Origin: Symbiodinium natans
Lineage: Eukaryota; Sar; Dinophyceae; Suessiales; Symbiodiniaceae
DNA: 64,000 nucleotides
NCBI GenBank assembly: GCA_905221605.1
Contig: CAJNDS010000513.1
Span: 648,682 to 712,681, forward strand
Reading direction: 5' to 3'
Positions within the stretch are counted from its first letter, which is position 1, and each line of letters begins with the position of its first letter. Positions 41,844 through 51,891 of the stretch are shown one piece after another. Under the pieces are notes generated by a model. It was not told the DNA's origin. It ran no database searches and was given only the letters and a program-made list of their open reading frames with translations. Both the position numbers and the translations under genes were made by a program.

Positions 41844-42601
41844 AATGGATGGAAGAGTGCGGAGCAACTACTCACCGCTCAACTGAGGCCTGCCCCACAG
41901 CCGGTGAATGGCCGGAACCCCGGGCTTGAAGTCTTGAGAGCTGAATTTCGTCAAAAAGTTACAAAGAGTTTAGAAGAATTCAACTTTCGGCTTGTCGTTT
42001 GGAATGCTAAATTGAATTTTTCTACCGAACTTTGTCACTTTCGACATGCCACTGTTGAAGCCAAGCGCTCAGAGGCTCCCGTCACGATGCTCACGTCTTG
42101 CCCTTGGACTACAGTGCATGCCATGTTGTGTGACATGTGTGTTTGTACATGCTTTGGACGTCGTCACCTGATCTGTCGCGTTTTATCGCTTTAAAAAGCG
42201 GCTAGGCAGAAGTGACCTTGGCGCAAAAGAAGGACTGCGAGTGCAAGATGCCAGAGAGGCATAGAGAGTTTCAGCATCAGCTGCAGGAGACTCCAAGCCT
42301 CGACAACAGCGAAGCCCAGGAGAACCAGCAGTCTAAGGAAGTGGGGGCAGAGAAGGCTCGCGGTGCGGATTCTCTTCTTTGACTTGACAGGTTGGTACAG
42401 CAGACTCTCAAAGTACGGTTTCCCAATGTGTAACTTAGAAGGTCCCTGCTCTCTGCGAGGCAAGGAGGCAACAAGGAGGTGTTGTTGACGAACCGGACAT
42501 CGAGGTTGCGCTTGTGGTGCTTTGCATGTTTCCAGTCTTCATGTTCAATTTACCTGCGTTGCCATTTGTCGGTTTGGTGTGAGGAAGTTGTCGAGGGCGA
42601 A
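41844..42601. other. Unassigned; upstream region of the Lys/Glu-rich gene
   Basis: A plus frame near 41930 (GLEVLRAEFRQKVTKSLEEF) is coding-like. No promoter element can be named; dinoflagellate promoters generally lack a canonical TATA box, so none is called. Confidence 0.3.
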
Positions 42602-43708
42602 ATGGCGGATGACAACGACTCCAATTCATCCCCAGAAGGCAAGAGGCAGACGCAGGACAAGGCAAAGCCGCAAGCCCAACCCAAGCCATCACATGAGCAG
42701 AAGGCATCTGAGTGCGAGCCGCACAAAAATAGCAAGCGACAGCCGGAGCAGGATTCCGACGAACCTCCGAAAAAGCGCCGAGACAGAAAGAGCAAAGATG
42801 CCCCGATGACCGAGATTCTATCAGCCAGCGACATGCCAAAGCAGGCATCACCCCCAAGCAACGAGGCTGAGAAAGCCGCGAAAGCGGAGAAGCATGAGAA
42901 GCACGAGAAGCACGAGAAGCACGAGAAGCACGAGAAGCATGAGAAGCGACATGCGAATCCTGTCGGAACTGGCGCAGATGCACCAGCGGCTGAGTCTGGG
43001 GCTGCAGCTGCGCATGGACCGAAACGACAACACGATGCAGTCTCATCGGCCACCCAGCAATCCCCACAGTCACCAGATGCAAAAAGAAGAAAGCAGGAGA
43101 GTACCGAGCAGGACAAGAAGGCCGCAGAGCTTGCGGCGAAGGCCCAAGATCTTCGGGACGCAAGAAGGGAAAGGATTCAAGAGCGAATTCTGTTGAAGCA
43201 GCTGGAGAGACACACCAAGGAGAACGCGTCCCCTGATGACAAGCGTGACAAGATGCGACAGCAGAGCAAAGAAAGCAAGGAAGGCAAAGAAAGCAAGAAA
43301 GGCAAAGAAGCCACAAGGGAGCGGCTCGGGCAGCACGGAGAGCTCGGAGAGACTCCGCGAGAGCAGCTTAAGGGTTCTCAACGAGCACACACGGCGGAGC
43401 CACGGCGCATCGCCTTTGAAGTCAAGAGCCACCAGGAAGCCAAGGAAGCCAAGGAAGCCAAGGAAGCCAAGGAAGCCAAGGAAGCCAAGGAAGCCAAGGA
43501 AGCCAAGGAAGCCAAGAAGACGGAAGGCACAGAACGCGGTACTCCAGTCACTCCAGTGACTGGTGCTGCGGCGACATCCAGCCTGAAGACGATTCCTCAG
43601 CCTGCCTCGGAGCCGACTTCCACGCCAGCCATCGAAGCTGCTCAGGCTGTGTCGACTGACTTGGAGTGGAGAGAGTTCGCTAAATTTAGGGTTGCAGCAC
43701 TCCTTTGA
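42602..43708 (+). CDS. Lys/Glu/Ala-rich low-complexity protein
   Basis: 368 codons from ATGGCGGATGAC (MADDNDSNSSPEGKRQTQDK). Charged throughout, with basic clusters PPKKRRDRKSK and DAKRRKQ that could act as nuclear signals. It has an EKH triplet repeat (42889-42945) and nine KEA repeats coded by near-identical GAAGCCAAG units (43434-43514). No folded domain recognised. The upstream in-frame codons lack a better start. The last residues before TGA may be intronic; CCA|GTGACT near 43558 or CAG|GCTGTG near 43648 are possible donors in phase 0, matching the phase of the exon at 44558. Confidence 0.55.
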   Translation: MADDNDSNSSPEGKRQTQDKAKPQAQPKPSHEQKASECEPHKNSKRQPEQDSDEPPKKRRDRKSKDAPMTEILSASDMPKQASPPSNEAEKAAKAEKHEKHEKHEKHEKHEKHEKRHANPVGTGADAPAAESGAAAAHGPKRQHDAVSSATQQSPQSPDAKRRKQESTEQDKKAAELAAKAQDLRDARRERIQERILLKQLERHTKENASPDDKRDKMRQQSKESKEGKESKKGKEATRERLGQHGELGETPREQLKGSQRAHTAEPRRIAFEVKSHQEAKEAKEAKEAKEAKEAKEAKEAKEAKKTEGTERGTPVTPVTGAAATSSLKTIPQPASEPTSTPAIEAAQAVSTDLEWREFAKFRVAALL

Positions 43709-43749
43709 CTGATGGCAGGTTCCTGTTCAAGAATCGAATCAAGAGATCG

Positions 43750-43860
43750 AAAAAACTTGGCACACTTCTCGATTTGTGTGTGTCATCCTTGCACAGGGGC
43801 CATGCTAATCTTCTTTCTGTAACGGGCCAATTTTGTCGGATGGTCCCCGAAGAAGAGATT
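43750..43860 (-). ncRNA. U6 snRNA-like gene
   Basis: Reading the minus strand: a 5' stem-loop TCTCTTCTTCGGGGA, then CATCCGACAAAATTGG, TTACAGAAAGAAGATTAGCA, TGGCCCCTGTGCAAGGATGA, CACACACAAATCGAGAAG and a T6 run (43750-43755) as pol III terminator. GATTAGCATGGCCCCTG and GCAAGGATGACAC are hallmark U6 words (AGC triad and internal stem-loop). Odd: the normally invariant ACAGAGA box reads ACAGAAAGA, two bases longer, so this copy may be a variant or pseudogene. It lies antisense in the gap between two plus-strand coding stretches. Confidence 0.85.
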
Positions 43861-43869
43861 CCGATTTTG

Positions 43870-44557
43870 CTCGAAGGTTTAGGCGGTTCGGGGATGCAGT
43901 TTTCACGTTCTGAGGTTCGTTGATTGCAGTGATTGCATCTGCGAAGCATCCCGCGAAACCGTTCTAGAGCATGTGTGGGGGAGTGTGGGAGCATCTGGGA
44001 GCATCTAATGGTTGAATGTTTAAGGACTTCGGGGTTTTCCTGAACTGACGCGAGATGTGCATGTGACCACGATGTCAGCGCTTTTTGGTGCTTTGGGGTC
44101 AAACGGGACTTGAATGTGCTCTGCGCTTGCTTGGGCTTTGGGGAGATTGTGGGAACATTGCGCTTTGTTTTGCAACTTGTTCCTGACCCCCCTTCCCTCC
44201 CCCTCGGCTTCCTTGTACAGACTGCGGTCGAAGCCAGCTCTTCGGCAGTTCTTGATATTCTTCAATGAAGGAGTCGTTTAACTGTCTGAGGCCAGCAGAA
44301 GGTGTTTTGGGTCAGGCTTGCATAATGTCGTTGGGAGGGATGCCCCGCTGCAGCGTTCGCATGCTTTTGAGAGAGGGTTGCAAGGAGGCGGATGAGCCCA
44401 GGGCCTAGTGGCTGTTGATTCCAACGACACTATGTCATGAGATGTCATGAGGTCGTGTTCCAATATGTTCCAGAGATTCTGTGTGCAAGATGTATCCAGG
44501 GTGAGTGAACGCTGTGAATCGTGGCTTGTCCTTTGATTGCTTTGCTGCTGCCTTCAG
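43870..44557. other. Intergenic or intronic spacer upstream of the U6-like gene
   Basis: Relative to the U6-like gene this is upstream sequence, but no recognisable pol III promoter element was found. On the plus strand it runs to a CTGCCTTCAG acceptor at 44557. No other coding evidence. Confidence 0.4.
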
Positions 44558-45331
44558 GAGCCTTCAGTTCAAAAGTCGATGCCCGAGGACACAGCAGCCA
44601 AGAACATGGCAAGTGTGAACACGGACACAAAGAGCCAAGTGTCGGAAAATCATCAACAGCTTCAATCACAGATGACGGCGTTGACAGCGATGTATGCCTT
44701 GATGCAGCAGCAGATCAGTGTCTTGGACAACACTCAGGCTTCAAACCCCTATGCCCTTGCTTTACAAGCGCAAGCTGCGCAAGCAACGCAGGCTGCGGAA
44801 GCAACGCAGGCTGCGGAAGCAACGCAGGCTGCGCAGACCACGCAATCACAGCCTTCCTTCGGTCACACTGATGTCGATCTCCAGAGCTGGGGCCAGACTG
44901 CGACAGGTATTCCTGCCGCTCTGAACCCGTTATTACTGCAGACGGCTCCGCACCAAGCCATCGCAACACCAGCGCAACCGCAAGAGTCACAAGACCCACA
45001 CCACCTACAGCACCTGCAACAGCTACAACACCTCCAACACCTTCAACTGCAAGCCCTTGCCTCATCACCACCAGTTCCGATAGCTTCACCGGTTGCGCCC
45101 AGACCACATGCGAGCCCAGTGCCCCCCAAGGCCCCACAAGTAGTCCTGCCAAAGCAAGGATTCATTGCAGCAAGGCCCCCAGCGCCGGCGGCGGCGCCGG
45201 TGCCATCAGTGCCATCGGATTCCAAAGCAGCCCTGCTAGCACAAATCCCGTGCAAATCCGGAGCAGCAAGAGCAGCTATGCTGGCGCAGATACCCTGCAA
45301 AAGTAGAGGTCCATTTGCGCCCACATACTAG
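44558..45331 (+). CDS. Gln/Ala/Pro-rich protein, C-terminal exon
   Basis: Opens after CTTCAG| in phase 0 and runs 257 codons to TAG. It begins EPSVQKSMPEDTAAKNM, then has a coiled-coil-like ENHQQLQSQMTALTAMYALM, an AAEATQ repeat coded by CAGGCTGCGGAAGCAACG units (44770-44840), a QHLQ run, a Pro-rich part and a duplicated AxLAQIPCKS motif near the end. No known domain. It could be the second exon of the Lys/Glu-rich gene 850 bp upstream, or start at the internal ATG (44579) as its own gene. Confidence 0.55.
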   Translation, partial: EPSVQKSMPEDTAAKNMASVNTDTKSQVSENHQQLQSQMTALTAMYALMQQQISVLDNTQASNPYALALQAQAAQATQAAEATQAAEATQAAQTTQSQPSFGHTDVDLQSWGQTATGIPAALNPLLLQTAPHQAIATPAQPQESQDPHHLQHLQQLQHLQHLQLQALASSPPVPIASPVAPRPHASPVPPKAPQVVLPKQGFIAARPPAPAAAPVPSVPSDSKAALLAQIPCKSGAARAAMLAQIPCKSRGPFAPTY

Positions 45332-45811
45332 GCATCCAGCCATTCCCTCCCAATGGCAAGGTTCAGGGCTCAGAAATGCGCTTGAAAAGCTCGGAAAATT
45401 TCGACGTATTCTGTTTGGGGGGGCCTCTTTGCTTCTGCTCCAATGGTCCAAGCCCAGGAGCTCTGTGCTGACGCGGCCTGAACATGGCCGCGAAGGAAGA
45501 CCGACTTCCGCCCGCGACAAAAAACAGATCTCCTTGGCTTGTGCTGTGGCTGAGCTTTGGGCGTGTTAGTGTTGTGTTCGTGTTCGTGTTGTGCTAAGTT
45601 CTACCTATAGTTCATGCTCTCTCACATCCATTTCCACCGTTTCGCGCTGCCGTTCTCAGCTTATGTGGGTACCGATGGCTCGTCCGGCCTTTGGCACCTG
45701 AGATGGGATGTGGGGCAAGCCATAAGTACGAGGCGCGAGTAGTTTTTTTCTCCACACTTTCTCGAGGTTCCACATTCTGTACATTCTGTACATTTTGTGA
45801 AGTTTGGGCAG
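45332..45811. other. Spacer, no gene recognised
   Basis: Contains short frames only; ends in TTTGGGCAG|GTAAGT, which reads both as an acceptor and as a donor. ACATTCTGT is tandemly repeated near 45775-45795. Confidence 0.4.
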
Positions 45812-46018
45812 GTAAGTACTTTGTCTGGCATAGAGGAGGAGAAGCCCAAACGAGAAGGTCTGCAGGATCCCAAGCTGGACAACACCTTCGACGCGAAGAG
45901 TTTTTTTGGCAATGTTTCACATGTGACGATTGCATTTCGGGTTGCAGCCAGAAAGAACAGGTCAGAGAGCAGCAAGTCTGTGGGCAGTGATTATCATCCG
46001 CAAGGCCGTTTCAGCTAG
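45812..46018 (+). CDS. Exon-like frame, unrecognised protein
   Basis: After TTTGGGCAG| reads VSTLSGIEEEKPKREGLQDP, KLDNTFDAKSFFGNVSHVTI and a basic end (RVAARKNRSESSKS) to TAG. Coding-like composition. The internal ACAG|GTCAGA (45958) may be the real exon end. No family recognised. Confidence 0.45.
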   Translation, partial: VSTLSGIEEEKPKREGLQDPKLDNTFDAKSFFGNVSHVTIAFRVAARKNRSESSKSVGSDYHPQGRFS

Positions 46019-46748
46019 GTGATTCGCCTAAGCTTGGCACTGCTCGTACTGTCAGGAAGCGCTGATGACAAGCAAAGGCCTCAAGGGAAGCCGTTGCAAA
46101 TGCAGAAATCATCTCCAGCTGTGCGCTGCGTCTGTGCCAATGAAGCATGAATCAGTCAGGCCTGCGAAGTATCGGCCGGATCCCGATGTGGATGGAGTCG
46201 AGGTTACTTCAGTTGAAGGCAGCCAACATTGACTTTGACATGCGGGGTTTAGTGCGAAAGCCCTACCCTGCACCGTAGAACCTGACGTGCCCGCCACCAG
46301 GTGACTCTGAACCCCAAAGCGACTCTGAAGCCCGAAACCCAAAACCCCACCGCACCACCACACCACGGGGTAGGGGGGGGACGGGGGGGGCGGCGGAGCC
46401 TTAACCCTAAAGGAAGGGAAGCGGCGGGGCGGGGGGGGGAGAACATGTGGGGTTGGGGGGGGGGGGGGTGCCAACCCAGGAACATACATGCACCAGGTGG
46501 AGGGTCCCGGCCCTGAGCCCGAAGAAGAAAAGACGAAGAAGCAGAGCACTGAAAAATTGTGGTTGTCCGGAAGAGCGACCTGTTTTTGCTCCAATGGCCT
46601 CAGTTGCCCACTTGGCAGTCTGCCTCACATGTCCCGCCTCCACACAACTTACTTGCTTGCCCTGGACCATTAATAACGTACTGCGAGAGAGACTTCCGAC
46701 GATAAAACTCAATGTTTGTGTTGTTTGCAATTGTTTGCATTTGTGCAG
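46019..46748. other. Spacer with G-runs, no gene recognised
   Basis: Contains several long G-runs (46370-46470) with GGGGTTGGGGGG-type words. A short plus frame near 46500 reads VEGPGPEPEEEKTKKQSTEK and could be a small exon. Nothing else seen. Confidence 0.35.
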
Positions 46749-47237
46749 GGGTCACCTGAGGCAGGACAATGCTCATTCAAGCATGCTTACACTCCCATCG
46801 AAACGGACAATTATTGTTCCATGCTTCAGGGGATTTTGGCCCCTTGGGAGTGCGCGACCAGTGGCGGACTTCGGCCCGATTCCCTCATTCGAACAAGAAC
46901 GAGGAAGAAGTGGGTGAAGAAAGAACGGGAGATAGCGGGATGTTGCAAGCAGTCTGCAAAGGTACATGAAGATCACAGGCAGTGGAAGGGTGACCGTTGG
47001 GTGGTTTGCCGTTGGCTCCTGATGCATGCCACGAAGTTGCCAAGCGAGGAGTGTCACGCAGCCTTGCTCAGGGGAGAAGGGGAGGGGTCTGCAAGGCCCT
47101 TCAGAACACAAAAAGCACAAGAATATTGCAACAGTGAAAAGAAGATCGAGAGCCGTGAAAGCAGAGCAGGTGACAACGAGCTTGCGAAAGCAGTTGCGGC
47201 GGCAAATGATGAAAGCATTGGTCCCAGAACGACATGA
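46749..47237 (+). CDS. Exon-like frame, unrecognised protein
   Basis: After TTGTGCAG| stays open 162 codons: GSPEAGQCSFKHAYTPIETD, then TRKKWVKKEREIAGCCKQSA, a Trp-rich RQWKGDRWVVCRWLL part and a charged end (EKKIESRESRAGDNELAKAV). Convincing composition, but the length probably includes more than one exon. No family recognised. Confidence 0.45.
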   Translation, partial: GSPEAGQCSFKHAYTPIETDNYCSMLQGILAPWECATSGGLRPDSLIRTRTRKKWVKKEREIAGCCKQSAKVHEDHRQWKGDRWVVCRWLLMHATKLPSEECHAALLRGEGEGSARPFRTQKAQEYCNSEKKIESRESRAGDNELAKAVAAANDESIGPRTT

Positions 47238-47263
47238 GCTGACTGACTGACTGATCAGCGCAT

Positions 47264-47782
47264 GTGCTCCGCTTTTGTTCGTTGCTGATCCCAGAACTCC
47301 TCATGAAGTATGCGCAGTCCTCTGCTGAAGGCATCCTTGATGTTTGCGACTTTGCGTTGGGGCGCTTGAATCAATCGCTGTTTTTCCTCTTCTACCAGGC
47401 AAGCGGCGTTCTGGCGGCGCAAGGCGCGTTTTTGCACCTGCCAACGGCCCTTTATCAGGCGCGCAGTGTGGGTCTCTGTCTCACATGCCGGGTTCCACTG
47501 AGTGCCCTTCTGACCATGTGTTTGCAGTGGTCAGGGGAGCCTTTGCAAATCAGCAGAGCGCAGCAAGCCAAGCAAAGACTGGATGCTGAGAAGGTACAGA
47601 GAGCACTGATGAACACTGGAGGGCCCTTGACTCTTGACTGCAGGTCTCCTGAGCCTGAAGATGGAGAATTCGTTCTGGCAAACAACAGAGCCTGGCACCT
47701 GGCGAACGGGCGCCAAGTCTTGGGCCTCTGGGCTCTGTGGCCCTCAGGTAGGGAGCCTACGTTTACAACATCATCTTGCTGA
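47264..47782 (+). CDS. Exon-like frame, unrecognised protein
   Basis: 172 codons. The first part contains AEGILDVCDFALGRL and the second, after likely introns, ISRAQQAKQRLDAEKVQRAL then MNTGGPLTLDCRSPEPEDGE. The middle (VLAAQGAFLHLP and beyond) is less convincing and may be intronic. LDVCDFALG resembles both an aldehyde-dehydrogenase helix and a kinase DFG region; neither could be confirmed from flanks. Confidence 0.35.
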   Translation: MLRFCSLLIPELLMKYAQSSAEGILDVCDFALGRLNQSLFFLFYQASGVLAAQGAFLHLPTALYQARSVGLCLTCRVPLSALLTMCLQWSGEPLQISRAQQAKQRLDAEKVQRALMNTGGPLTLDCRSPEPEDGEFVLANNRAWHLANGRQVLGLWALWPSGREPTFTTSSC

Positions 47783-49762
47783 CAGTCCGGGACACCTCAA
47801 GGCCAAGGGTTTTCAAATGGGGTCAGCCAGCGTGAGCGTACGTCGGCAGAAGCGTGGATGTTGCGCAATCTGATTTACAGAATCCAGCCCCCCGGAACCC
47901 GTAACTCCCAGCTCCAACCTACCAAGAAAAATGTTGCATTCCAAACATATGATTGGATGCCGTGTTCTTCTTCCTTCGCCGTTGTATTATTTCCTTCATT
48001 CACACGGGCCTTTATACCAAGTCTTTTGGCCCGTGAATTCATTTTTTTATCAAAAGCCCATGAATCATGTGATTGCAAGCGCGCGAACGAAATTCTTGGA
48101 TGGGCGTTGGAGTCTAATGTTCCTCGTCGAGTGTCTAGATGGCTTGCTGTTGAAGCGGGAGGATACTCTTAGGGTTTAAGAGCAACCATGCCTTGATTGG
48201 ATTGGGTTCGGCTGAGTGTCTGTGCAAGCCTTTCACCTTGCCGAATGTGCTGCGTGTTTTAAGGCTTGCTCGTGAAACGAAAGGGAGCGTGCGGGTGTAA
48301 AAAAAGCAGTTTGTCTGATTTGATTGACTTCGGCTGTGCATTTGTTCTAAGCAATGCACCAAGCCAAAGCGGCTGGAGTTGCATGGTTGCTGTGGCACAG
48401 CGAGTATTGGAGGTTTTGGGCAAGGGGCTAGTTTGCCTTGGGGTTTGGAGACCAGACGGCCAGACCCATAACCCTCGTTGTTCACTGCCGACACATTTGC
48501 ATGTCGCTCGTGCTTCCGAGCCCTGCCAGGAAGTGTTCAAGGTTTTCTTCTTCTTCTTCTTCATGTAGCCAAAATGGTTTTCGCATGTAAGGCTGATGAA
48601 ACCGGTCTGTTTTTGAGTTTGGGTAAGGGGGGGGTAGGGGCTTCTTTTCTTGAGGGGACAGACAACAAGACCGATTGATATTCCTTCAAACCTATCGCGC
48701 CTCAGAACCTTTCACTGCTGTGATTGCAAATGAAACCTGCGTGCAGTGACTGCCCGGCTGCGATAGCTTCCATAGCCATGCTGAGCGAAGCAGTGCCTTG
48801 TTATGATCTGGTGTCAGGGTGCCGGCATGGCGTCCGGACCTTGGCTTCTGTCAGGAATCGTCAAAGATGTGAAAGGCATGCGCAGCACGTCTTTCAAGGC
48901 ACGAAGCGAATGCAGCTTGGCCTGTAGTATTGCTTTCTTTGTGCTCACGATGACGCTCATGAAGCGTGGACGGATGGCCCGTCAGAAAGCCTTGAGCTGA
49001 GGAAATGAGCAGACCTCTTGCGCGTGCGCATTAGCATAAGGAGACTAAGATCATGTAGATATGTGGCTACTCCTGATTGCCCGCGCATTCTCCATAACGG
49101 TGATCGAGTATTCTCCTCAGTTTTGCATCAGGAGTAGTTGCAAGGCTTCAGGGAGATGTGTAGATTCCAAATGGAAGTTGTGCTGCAGAGAAACATGCTG
49201 CAATCGATCTGCTTTTCACCCTGTAGCATCGCAAACGCACATCGTACATACTTGACGTGCCAGTTTCACTGGCTTGTATCAAGCTAGTTCTTAAACGAAT
49301 TCGATGTGGCATCTTGCTGCGTGTCTAGAAGGTGGCTGTGTTGATAGTTCGTGGATGTAAGGTCTGGTGTTCTTTTGGTTATAGGCGTATATAGGCGTAA
49401 TGGGCACAAATGCCTCTCGGAGCACGTGCGCTAACCAGGTTCGACTATGGCCCGTTTGAAGCCACGCAGCCTTTTCAATTCATCGGCTGCATCTCTGCGG
49501 CTTGGGTCTGAGACGGGCGCAAGCACCAGAACAAATTGCACATGGGGTGGGGCACAGGCTGCATAGGCTGCACATGCCTTCACAGACATCGGATGGACCG
49601 AAGGTGATCGAACCTCATTGCCGTACCATGCCTGCGATTTTCCATGGTTTGCCTTGTGCACGAGGTTGTGAAGGGAGTGGCACGGAACCTCAATCTACCC
49701 AGCAACCGGCCAGTGCTAGCCCAACCAGAGGAGTATGTTCAATGGGAGAACAAGCTCAAGAG
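47783..49762. other. Unassigned, possible introns and small exons
   Basis: Short frames only. One at 48803-49000 (GIVKDVKGMRSTSFKARS) and one at 47858-48172 are coding-like without motifs. Nothing else supported. Confidence 0.3.
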
Positions 49763-49848
49763 GTGTGGGTTGACTTAGCAAAGATTCTAAAGAAGTCGGT
49801 CGAGAGACAATTCCTCATTGCCATGGCTGCGCCATGTCATGGGGTCAG
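49763..49848 (+). CDS. Short exon, unrecognised
   Basis: Between CTCAAGAG| and CAG|GTGCTC the frame reads VWVDLAKILKKSVERQFLIA then MAAPCHGVR. Amphipathic helix character. Boundaries follow the AG|G and GT rules; family unknown. Confidence 0.4.
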
Positions 49849-50128
49849 GTGCTCCGAGGCCCCCATTGGGCATGATGGTGGCATGGAAGCTGCAGATCAC
49901 ATCGTTACTGCATCTCGTCTCCATCACCACTCCCCAAGCTCCAGTGATGTCCAGAGACTTTTTTGTAGGACATCATGAAAGCAAGGTGGTAGACACCTGT
50001 TGCCTGGCGAACGGCCGGGAGAGTAACCAAAACCGGTCCTTGGACGCACTTTTCAGCGCACTTTCGGCTTACACGTGCTAAGCTGAGCAGCGTCACCCTC
50101 TGAAGCAAACTCGGAAACACAGCTTAAG

Positions 50129-50332
50129 GTACGTGACAGAAGCTATGTGCAAGCTCTTATGGTCAGTTCTTGGCCGCAGCCATCACCTGCCAGGCCCGAC
50201 GAAGCAGGGCGACCGCCAAAGCTAGAAGAACGCCCGGCATGGTTCAGCTTTCTTGAAGAAAGCTTGAGAGCCTCATATGGCCATTGTCCGCGGCAGGAGA
50301 GTCAGCCTGTTGAAGTTCCCGTCCAGAGCTGA
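50129..50332 (+). CDS. Probable last exon, unrecognised protein
   Basis: After CAGCTTAAG| reads VRDRSYVQALMVSSWPQPSP, ARPDEAGRPPKLEERPAWFS, FLEESLRASYGHCPRQESQP and ends VEVPVQS before TGA at 50330-50332. Coding-like, with Pro-rich and aromatic patches. Family unknown. Confidence 0.45.
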   Translation, partial: VRDRSYVQALMVSSWPQPSPARPDEAGRPPKLEERPAWFSFLEESLRASYGHCPRQESQPVEVPVQS

Positions 50333-50888
50333 AAGCTTTCGAGATTTCGCACTTCCTGGAGTTCGGGGCAATGCTCGACTGGATGGATTGGATTTCTTTA
50401 TTTCTGTGCACTGAGGGCATTCTACTGTCGGGCAGAGACCTGAGCTTCTCTCTTTTCTGACACGAAGTTTTTCTAAAGGTGTCTCCTTGGGAGCCGTGTG
50501 CCTGAGGTAAGACTAACGTGCTCGGGCCGGGGCCCTTCCGGAAGCTTTAGCAAGCTCTGCTTCGATGAGACATTCGAGTTTGCTGGCTCCAGGAAGCTCT
50601 CCGATAGTGAGGCTCGGCTCCTGTGGGAAAGGGCTTGTTAGGCCATGTCTGTAGCCATGTGTGGACAGTTTTTTAAGTTCAGATCTTGGAGTCTGGTTTT
50701 GACCCGCGGCCTTTTTGCAGGCTCCATCGAGCACCAGCTCACTTCCAAGCTTCTGGTGTCTTTTTTGGTGCACAGGTCATGAAATGTTGTTTCCATGCCT
50801 TCGTCTCATAAATTCCGCAAAAATGGAGAGCAGCCAATCTGTTGGTTTTTGACACCGAACATCAGCCCGAAGCCCTGGCGAAGAGAGC

Positions 50889-50921
<33 letters not shown>

Positions 50922-51854
50922 TGGGGTGCGCAGTGTCTTTCAGTGAGATGTGGAACCCAACAATCTTTGGGGGAAACAACCTAGATAGCTCTGGAAGGAG
51001 CGATTTGGAGGGCGGGAAAATCCACCAAACCCACATGCATGAGACAGCAGTGCCTGCTTTCTCGACCACCCGCACGGAAACTGCAAAGATGCGCAATGCG
51101 TGATGGTGTGCTTGCCGTTGTTGTTAGCCGTTTCGGGGGCAACGCTCTCTCCTCAGATGTAGTGCAAGTGCTTCTTTTAGCACCTGTGTCACACCGACCA
51201 TAGACCGAACTTTCCGGGCGCGCCCAGCGCGAGAGCCAGGGTCATCTTCCCTAGTCCCTAGGCCCTGAAGAAGAAGAAGAGGAAGGGGCGCGCAGCGCGG
51301 ACTGCACAGGGGAAGGGGACAGCCCCAGACACCAGGCCCCAAAAAAGAAAGAAAGCAAGAAAAGAAAAAAAGAAAGAAATAAAGAAAGAAAGAAATAAAG
51401 AAAGAAACAAAGAGTGACATGAATACAGAAAAGAAAGAAAGAAAGACAGAAACATGAAACAATCAAGAAGCAAGAGAGTGTACAAAGAGGAGAAGAAGAA
51501 CAGGAGAGACAAATGGTTTCGTTTCGGGTCCGTGGTTGCTAACGCAAACAACCCGACTCTCGCCATTCGTTGCTTCGTTGTCAAAAATAAGTAACCCTCT
51601 GCACTCCCAGTGAGGGGAGCTGTAGCATAAAGGAGGAAGAGACCATAATTCGAGGCGGGGAAAGTAAACCCTGATCATCAGAAGATGGCAATGCGTGTTT
51701 TCGCCTCTTCCCCTGGCGACCGGGAAGGAGGTACTCCGCAAGGTTTTGGGCTTTGTCTTATTGTGCTTGTCTTTGAAGTCGATCCGGGTGCGCACATTTT
51801 CGAGTTAGTGTCACACTGACCTGGGTGGACCAGTGCGTCCGCAGAAGCGGAAGA

Positions 51855-51891
<37 letters not shown>

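Noticed and set aside
47336-47380. LDVCDFALGRL as an ALDH7 helix or kinase DFG
   Set aside because: No other motif of either family (NAD-binding or catalytic loops; HRD or APE) is found in the adjacent frames.
48565-48585. Minus-strand CCATTTTGGCT, shared with the spliced-leader core
   Set aside because: Only 11 bases match and the conserved CAAG end is absent; likely chance.
49590-49640. Minus-strand GAGGTTCGATCACC resembling a tRNA B box
   Set aside because: Flanking bases cannot form a T-stem and no matching A box or anticodon arm is present.
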